Below, one piece after another: positions 59,975 to 64,000 of a stretch of 64,000 bases of DNA. Both the position numbers and the translations under genes were made by a program. The stretch covers positions 5,122,001-5,186,000 of the forward strand of contig NZ_CP045740.1 in NCBI RefSeq assembly GCF_009650765.1. Direction: 5' to 3'. This DNA comes from Streptomyces sp. SUK 48 (lineage in GTDB: Bacteria > Actinomycetota > Actinomycetes > Streptomycetales > Streptomycetaceae). Every line of letters begins with the position of its first letter. The first letter of the stretch is position 1. The notes beneath the pieces are model-generated. The model saw nothing but the letters and a program-made list of their open reading frames with translations. It did not search any database and was not told the DNA's origin.

Positions 59975-60931
59975 TCACGTCCACGCGGGCAAATCCTTCT
60001 CCAGACTCACCCCCTGACGTTGTACGGGCACGGCGCTGTCCTCTGAAGGTTCCCCGGCCTGTTCCGGCGTACGGCCGCGGTGCCGGAGCGGAGCCTCCGC
60101 GAGAAGCTTGTCGAACAGAGGCATCAGGATGTCCACGGAATGCGTCGGGGCGCGGCCGTCGTCGGGGCCTTCCGGGAGGCGGTCCCACGGCACTGCGGGA
60201 GCCTCCTCACGCTCGGCGATCCAGTCCTGTAGTTCCTCCACCAGTGGAGGGGCGTCGGGTGCGAGAACGTCGTAGACCAGCGTGCTACCCGCGGTGTTGA
60301 CCGCCGAGGAGAGAGCGTTGACGTGGTCGGCCGGCCGAGGCGTGCCTGCCGAAAGCAACCTTTCGAAGATGCGTATCAATGCCTGGGCGGTCGGCCGATG
60401 GTCGATGACGTCCAGGCGAAGCGTGGTGTTGAGGATGTCCTGCAAGGCGCACGCCGTCTCCACGGGGCGGTAGTCCGAACCGTTCCGGAAGAGTTCGGCC
60501 CCCCACCACAGCCTGGCGAAGCACTGTGTGTAGTGGGGTCCGGAGAAGCGTGAACTGGGTGCGACCTCGGCTCCTCTGTGCCGCCACACCACGTAGTCGG
60601 GAGCGACGAGCATGGCGAGGTGATTCCATAGCCGGCCGTCGCCCGCCTCGGCGCGAGTCATACGTACAGTGGCGTGCAACCGTGGGGCGAGCCAACCGTC
60701 GGCGGCCGCACGGTTGGCGTCGAAGCGCGACATCGCCTCGTCGACCAGTTCTCGGATGGCATTCGTTCCCCACCGGGCCTCGGGTGGCAGAGACCCGCTC
60801 GCCTTCCGCAAGGCCACTTGGGGAGGGCTCTCCTGGCCCGACTGCATGCCCCGGCTCAAATGCCTGGCCACTGCTGTGTCGGGCAGGAAACCGAGCGACT
60901 GTGGGATGTCGAATGCTGCGCGATGCCGCAT
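59975..60931 (-). CDS. DUF6339-like protein (defence island, minus operon gene 3)
   Basis: 318 residues from ATG 60931, which overlaps the stop of the upstream gene. Mostly helical, with 'WGTNAIRELVDEAMSRFD', 'LWNHLAMLVAPDYVVWRHRG', 'RLWWGAELFRNGSDY', 'QALIRIFERLLSAGTPRPADHVNALSSAVNTAGSTLVYDVL'. This resembles DUF6339 proteins that accompany similar ATPases; the family name is from memory. No catalytic motif seen. It ends 22 bp from the convergent methyltransferase gene's restored stop. Confidence 0.65.
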   Translation of the reverse strand: MRHRAAFDIPQSLGFLPDTAVARHLSRGMQSGQESPPQVALRKASGSLPPEARWGTNAIRELVDEAMSRFDANRAAADGWLAPRLHATVRMTRAEAGDGRLWNHLAMLVAPDYVVWRHRGAEVAPSSRFSGPHYTQCFARLWWGAELFRNGSDYRPVETACALQDILNTTLRLDVIDHRPTAQALIRIFERLLSAGTPRPADHVNALSSAVNTAGSTLVYDVLAPDAPPLVEELQDWIAEREEAPAVPWDRLPEGPDDGRAPTHSVDILMPLFDKLLAEAPLRHRGRTPEQAGEPSEDSAVPVQRQGVSLEKDLPAWT

Positions 60932-61908
60932 CAGACCGTGCTCCTCTCGGCGTGGTCGACGGCTCGTACCGCGCGGGTCAGTTTCTTGGCGATCTGCGCA
61001 CGACGGCCGGCCGCGTACTGGATTCCGGTCTGGAGCTCCGACCAGCCGAAGCCCTTCGTGCGGCGCTCGTTGATCTCGTAGAGGGCATCGGTGAGCTGAC
61101 GTCCGGGGAACACATGCGGGAGCATGACCCGCAGTACGGCCTCTCGCCATCCGGTGGGCATGACAGGCGTGCCGTCCTCGTCCGCGTCCAGATTGCTGGC
61201 GGCCGTGTGGAACATCGCCGTCCAGACGTCCTGGGCGATCTGGGAGGCTGCCATGTCGCGCACCGCGTGCTCCGCGGTGCTGCCCCCGGAGCCGTGCAGA
61301 ATCTGCACCAGTCCTTCGACGGCGGTCGTGTTGAGGTAGACCGTCGGGATGTCGGCTGAGGTGTCGACTATCCAGGCCGAGTCTTTGTAGGGGCGCAGCC
61401 ACTCGTGCGGCCCGTCGCGGAAGTCGACTTCCACGGTTTCGATCTCTCGCTGTCGAACCGGCGTGGCTTCGGAGAGATCGACATACCAGTCGTCCTCCAA
61501 GGAGCCCACAAGGCGCCCCGGCACCCCCTCCACCGTCGCGGCGACCAGAACGGACAGCGTCGCGCGCCGGATATGGAAGGTGCGTGGCAGAGTGATCGTT
61601 CCGGCCATGGAGCCGTCCGCAGCACGGCGAAGGCGTGTGGTGGAGCGGGCGTTGGTGGCCTTCTCGGTCAGCACCGCCAAGCAGATCACGTCCTGCCAGG
61701 GGCCGCTCCGCAACTCGTCTTCCGGCAGAGCCGCTCGCAGCTCGAGAACCGCTTCCTCCCATTGGGCGCGTCCCGATTGATGAAGTGCGACGACGCGCTC
61801 CGACGCGGAAATGTGCCGGTACGGAAGCGGTTTGCCGTCGACCATCACGGAGACGACATCGCACGTGACGTCGCCGAGAAGCGTTGGATACGGGAATACC
61901 GCCTTCAC
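60931..61908 (-). CDS. Unknown defence-island protein (minus operon gene 2)
   Basis: 325 residues from GTG 61908, overlapping the upstream stop (GTGA) and the downstream ATG. Two parts are visible: an N-terminal beta-rich domain ('FPYPTLLGDVTCDVVSVMVDG', 'ATLSVLVAATVEGVPGRLVGS') and a C-terminal helical region with aromatic residues ('GFGWSELQTGIQYAAGRRAQIAKKL'). I do not recognise the family. Strict overlap with both neighbours implies a fixed-ratio complex with the HTH/GHKL ATPase and the DUF6339-like protein. Confidence 0.75.
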   Translation of the reverse strand: MKAVFPYPTLLGDVTCDVVSVMVDGKPLPYRHISASERVVALHQSGRAQWEEAVLELRAALPEDELRSGPWQDVICLAVLTEKATNARSTTRLRRAADGSMAGTITLPRTFHIRRATLSVLVAATVEGVPGRLVGSLEDDWYVDLSEATPVRQREIETVEVDFRDGPHEWLRPYKDSAWIVDTSADIPTVYLNTTAVEGLVQILHGSGGSTAEHAVRDMAASQIAQDVWTAMFHTAASNLDADEDGTPVMPTGWREAVLRVMLPHVFPGRQLTDALYEINERRTKGFGWSELQTGIQYAAGRRAQIAKKLTRAVRAVDHAERSTV

Positions 61909-64000
61909 GCCGCACCTCCGCGAGCCTTGGGCACGTCCACGATCAGCCGGGCATACCCGCCGCGTACCGGATGGCTGGACGGATCGGTCACCCCGCTGAA
62001 CACAGCGGTACGGACGCCGGGCTCGACGATGACCGTGTCGTTCTCCACCCGACAAGACTCGGATCCGACAAGCAACTCCCATCCCACCGTGGGGCGGCCG
62101 CCCGAACGCACGTCGAATTTGGCGACGGGGACAGAACCCAAGGGTCCGCCGCATCGGGCAGCTTGAGACGGACGGTGACATGCCAGGCTCCACGATCGTC
62201 CGTACGGGCGTCGACGCTGCGTACGGTGGGAAACGACTGGACGCGTCGCGCGCCCGCGCCTATCCCCGTGTCCAGTTTCAACAATTCGCGCAGGACGGCA
62301 GGCCCACCGCTGCGAACGACATCCCGGTTGCCCAGAAGAGAGCGTACGGTCTCGTCGATCGCGGACCGGAATTCCTTGAGCCGGGACAGAGCGCCGCGCT
62401 GGTATGTCGTCGTGAGTTCCTCGGTTCGGTCCCAACGATCATGTTCGGGCGGTTCGGAGGCACGCAGGAATGCCTCGGCGAGTGCCACATCCTCCCCGTC
62501 CCGCCCCGTCGCATAACCGGCGAGCAAGACGGCCTGGAACGAGGGCGTGCCCAACGGCAGCTCGCGTGGCCGCTGTTCGGTGACGGACATGCGGTTGCCG
62601 CGCATGCAGATCACCCGATTCGGCTGTGCGTCCTGTTCGTCGGCCGGGGTGAGCAGTAGGACGGCCCGGTGCTCGTGGCCCTTGTCGTCAGTGCGTCCTC
62701 GCTCCTTCAGGGGGGTCACGATCAATGGGACCTCGGCCCGGACCACCTGTTCAGAGGAGGTCAGCTCTTCGACGGTGTCGCCGTCGAGGTACGCCTGCAG
62801 CGCTCGGCTGACAGCCGGGCGATAGGCATGGGGGTCGACCTGCTCTTCGGGGATGTAGACCGCACCGTTGCGCAGGGTGGTGACGCGGGCATCGAGCAGG
62901 GGGCCGGCGGAACGGCCTCCGATCATTGCCGCCCAGAAGCCGTCCGCGAGTGATCGGACGAATTCGTCGTGCATCTCCCGCAAGGTCTCGTTCGCTCCAG
63001 AGGCGTCGTACGCCCCCACGATGAGGAAGGACGTCCCCGGTTCGTCGGTTGATCGATCCAGGTGCAGCCCGCGCAGGGTGGCATCGTCGGCCCACCAGGA
63101 CCGGGAGACATCTTGGTGTTCCGGGTCGGTGTCCGGTTCGCCGAACCAGGCGGGCCCCGCGTAAGCCGTGCCGTTCGCCTCGTGCCACGGAAGATCGAGA
63201 CGCCCGATCACGCGACCTGCGGTGCGTCCCTCGTGCCGTTCGGACAGGGTCGTGTTCATCAGGACGAGGCCGAAACGGCTCGCGGCCCAGATGGTTGCCT
63301 TGCCCAATCCGTACGAACCTCCGGCCCGCCCCGCCGCGACCTTGTGGCTGTCGAGTTGGCGGCGGACCACCGCGGCGAACCGGCCGTCGCCGTATTCGGG
63401 CCCCGTCAACCCCGCCGCGTTGTAGTCGTCGATGCGCAGCAGACGCAGTCGACGTTCCCGGGAGAGATCCGTCAGGGCGGACCGGAGACTGCGGGACACC
63501 TTCTGATTGCCTTGGGAGGCCGCCTCGTAATGCGGAAGCAACTTCTCCCATTGCAGCGTGGCGAGGAAGGCGTCCAGATGAGGTCCGTCCAACTCGTGCA
63601 ATGTGTAGCGGACGCGGACGGGCGAGCCGACGTCGTAGCGCTCGTCCAGGGAGTTCTGGGTTGCCTCGCGTGCCAGTACCGAGAGATCGGCGTCGAAGGC
63701 GAAGGCAGCGGCATTGCCGTATTCACGACCGCCGTCGAGATGCGCCAGACGGTGATGCCAGCGTCGCGGGCGCTCGACGGGGATGTCCTCGGTACGGGTC
63801 ACGACCGCGACGAGGTCTGTGCCGAGGATCTCGGCGATGTGACGCTTGGTGACATCCCGCGGTTCGGCACGGCCGTTGATCCAAGCGGAGACGGCGGCAC
63901 GTGTCTTGTCGAGCTTGGCCGCCAGGTCGGCCTGTGACATCTCGGCTCGATGGAGTTGGCGTCGAAGCCACGGCCCGAAATCCTCTCCATGCGAGACGGA
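61905..64000 (-). CDS. XRE-HTH/GHKL ATPase (minus operon gene 1), 5' partial, frameshifted near its C-terminus
   Basis: The frame is open through the window edge ('EDFGPWLRRQLHRAEMSQADLAAKLDK'), so the start lies past 64000 rather than at ATG 63940. An XRE-type HTH is followed by a GHKL ATPase: N-box 'REATQNSLDE', G1-like 'RIDDYNAAGL', G2 'AGGSYGLGKATIWAAS'. The remaining 400 residues include 'SFLIVGAYDA' and 'GLHLDRS'. After 'LKLPDAADP' a C3 run (plus 62142-62144) breaks the frame. One added C gives 'LGSVPVAKFDVRSGGRPTVGW' to a stop at 61905 that overlaps the next start. As read, a different tail ends at 61988. Confidence 0.82.

Noticed and set aside
63940..63942. ATG 63940 (minus) as the start of the HTH/GHKL ATPase
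   Set aside because: The frame stays open to the window edge and the upstream residues (WLRRQLHRAEMSQADL) complete the first helix of the HTH, so the start lies outside.

Overview
The window is high-GC actinobacterial chromosome, almost certainly Streptomyces. The evidence is GTG and ATG starts with purine-rich ribosome sites, near-universal G/C third positions, an SsgA-like sporulation protein, DasR-type operators beside N-acetylglucosamine PTS genes, and a gene order (hpd to ssgG to mec-cysO-cysM to nagE/nagF to rph) that I recognise from the core of Streptomyces coelicolor, around SCO2897-SCO2928. This assignment comes from memory and reading, not from a search.

Layout. 1-6.1 kb: end of a SUKH-4 immunity-like gene, tRNA-Cys, an MFS transporter, a DEAD/DEAH helicase, an IclR regulator and a Lon-type (S16) protease. 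6.1-8.8 kb: a broken ArsR-like regulator, an Lrp/AsnC regulator and the divergent tyrosine-degradation gene hpd. 8.8-15.2 kb: a TPR protein, a glycolate-oxidase-like flavoprotein, ssgG and two RDD membrane proteins. 15.5-28.6 kb: secreted M6 and S53 proteases, the NAD salvage pair pncB-pncA, clpS with a DUF2017 gene, an amino-acid permease, the mec-cysO-cysM cysteine pathway and an orphan PemK/MazF-like protein. 28.9-33.7 kb: an MBL-fold hydrolase, nagE2, nagE1 and nagF with three dre operators, and rph. 33.8-46.7 kb: a lipoprotein, a DUF1707 protein, a three-gene ABC-2 exporter, a large class A PBP, a SugE-like SMR protein, a GroES-like protein, bcp, two tandem HNH proteins, an unusual tRNA with a UAG anticodon, rdgB and a GDSL hydrolase. 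46.8-51.7 kb: DUF445, MFS, Hsp20 and DUF2267 genes.

51.9-64 kb is an accessory defence island made of two convergent operons. The plus operon encodes a MORC-like GHKL ATPase, a PD-(D/E)XK nuclease-fold protein, a Z1 superfamily-II helicase and two cytosine-C5 methyltransferases. The first methyltransferase lacks the catalytic cysteine in motif IV and the second has it. The minus operon encodes an XRE-HTH/GHKL ATPase (its 5' end lies beyond the window), an unknown 325-residue protein and a DUF6339-like protein. The most likely reading is an ATPase-helicase-nuclease restriction system guarded by a paired methyltransferase.

A caution runs through the window. Four genes (one ABC permease, both methyltransferases, the HTH/GHKL ATPase) carry single-base losses in G/C homopolymers that break the frame. 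One of them is outside the island, so homopolymer sequencing error is at least as likely as decay. Those genes are annotated with the frame breaks stated.
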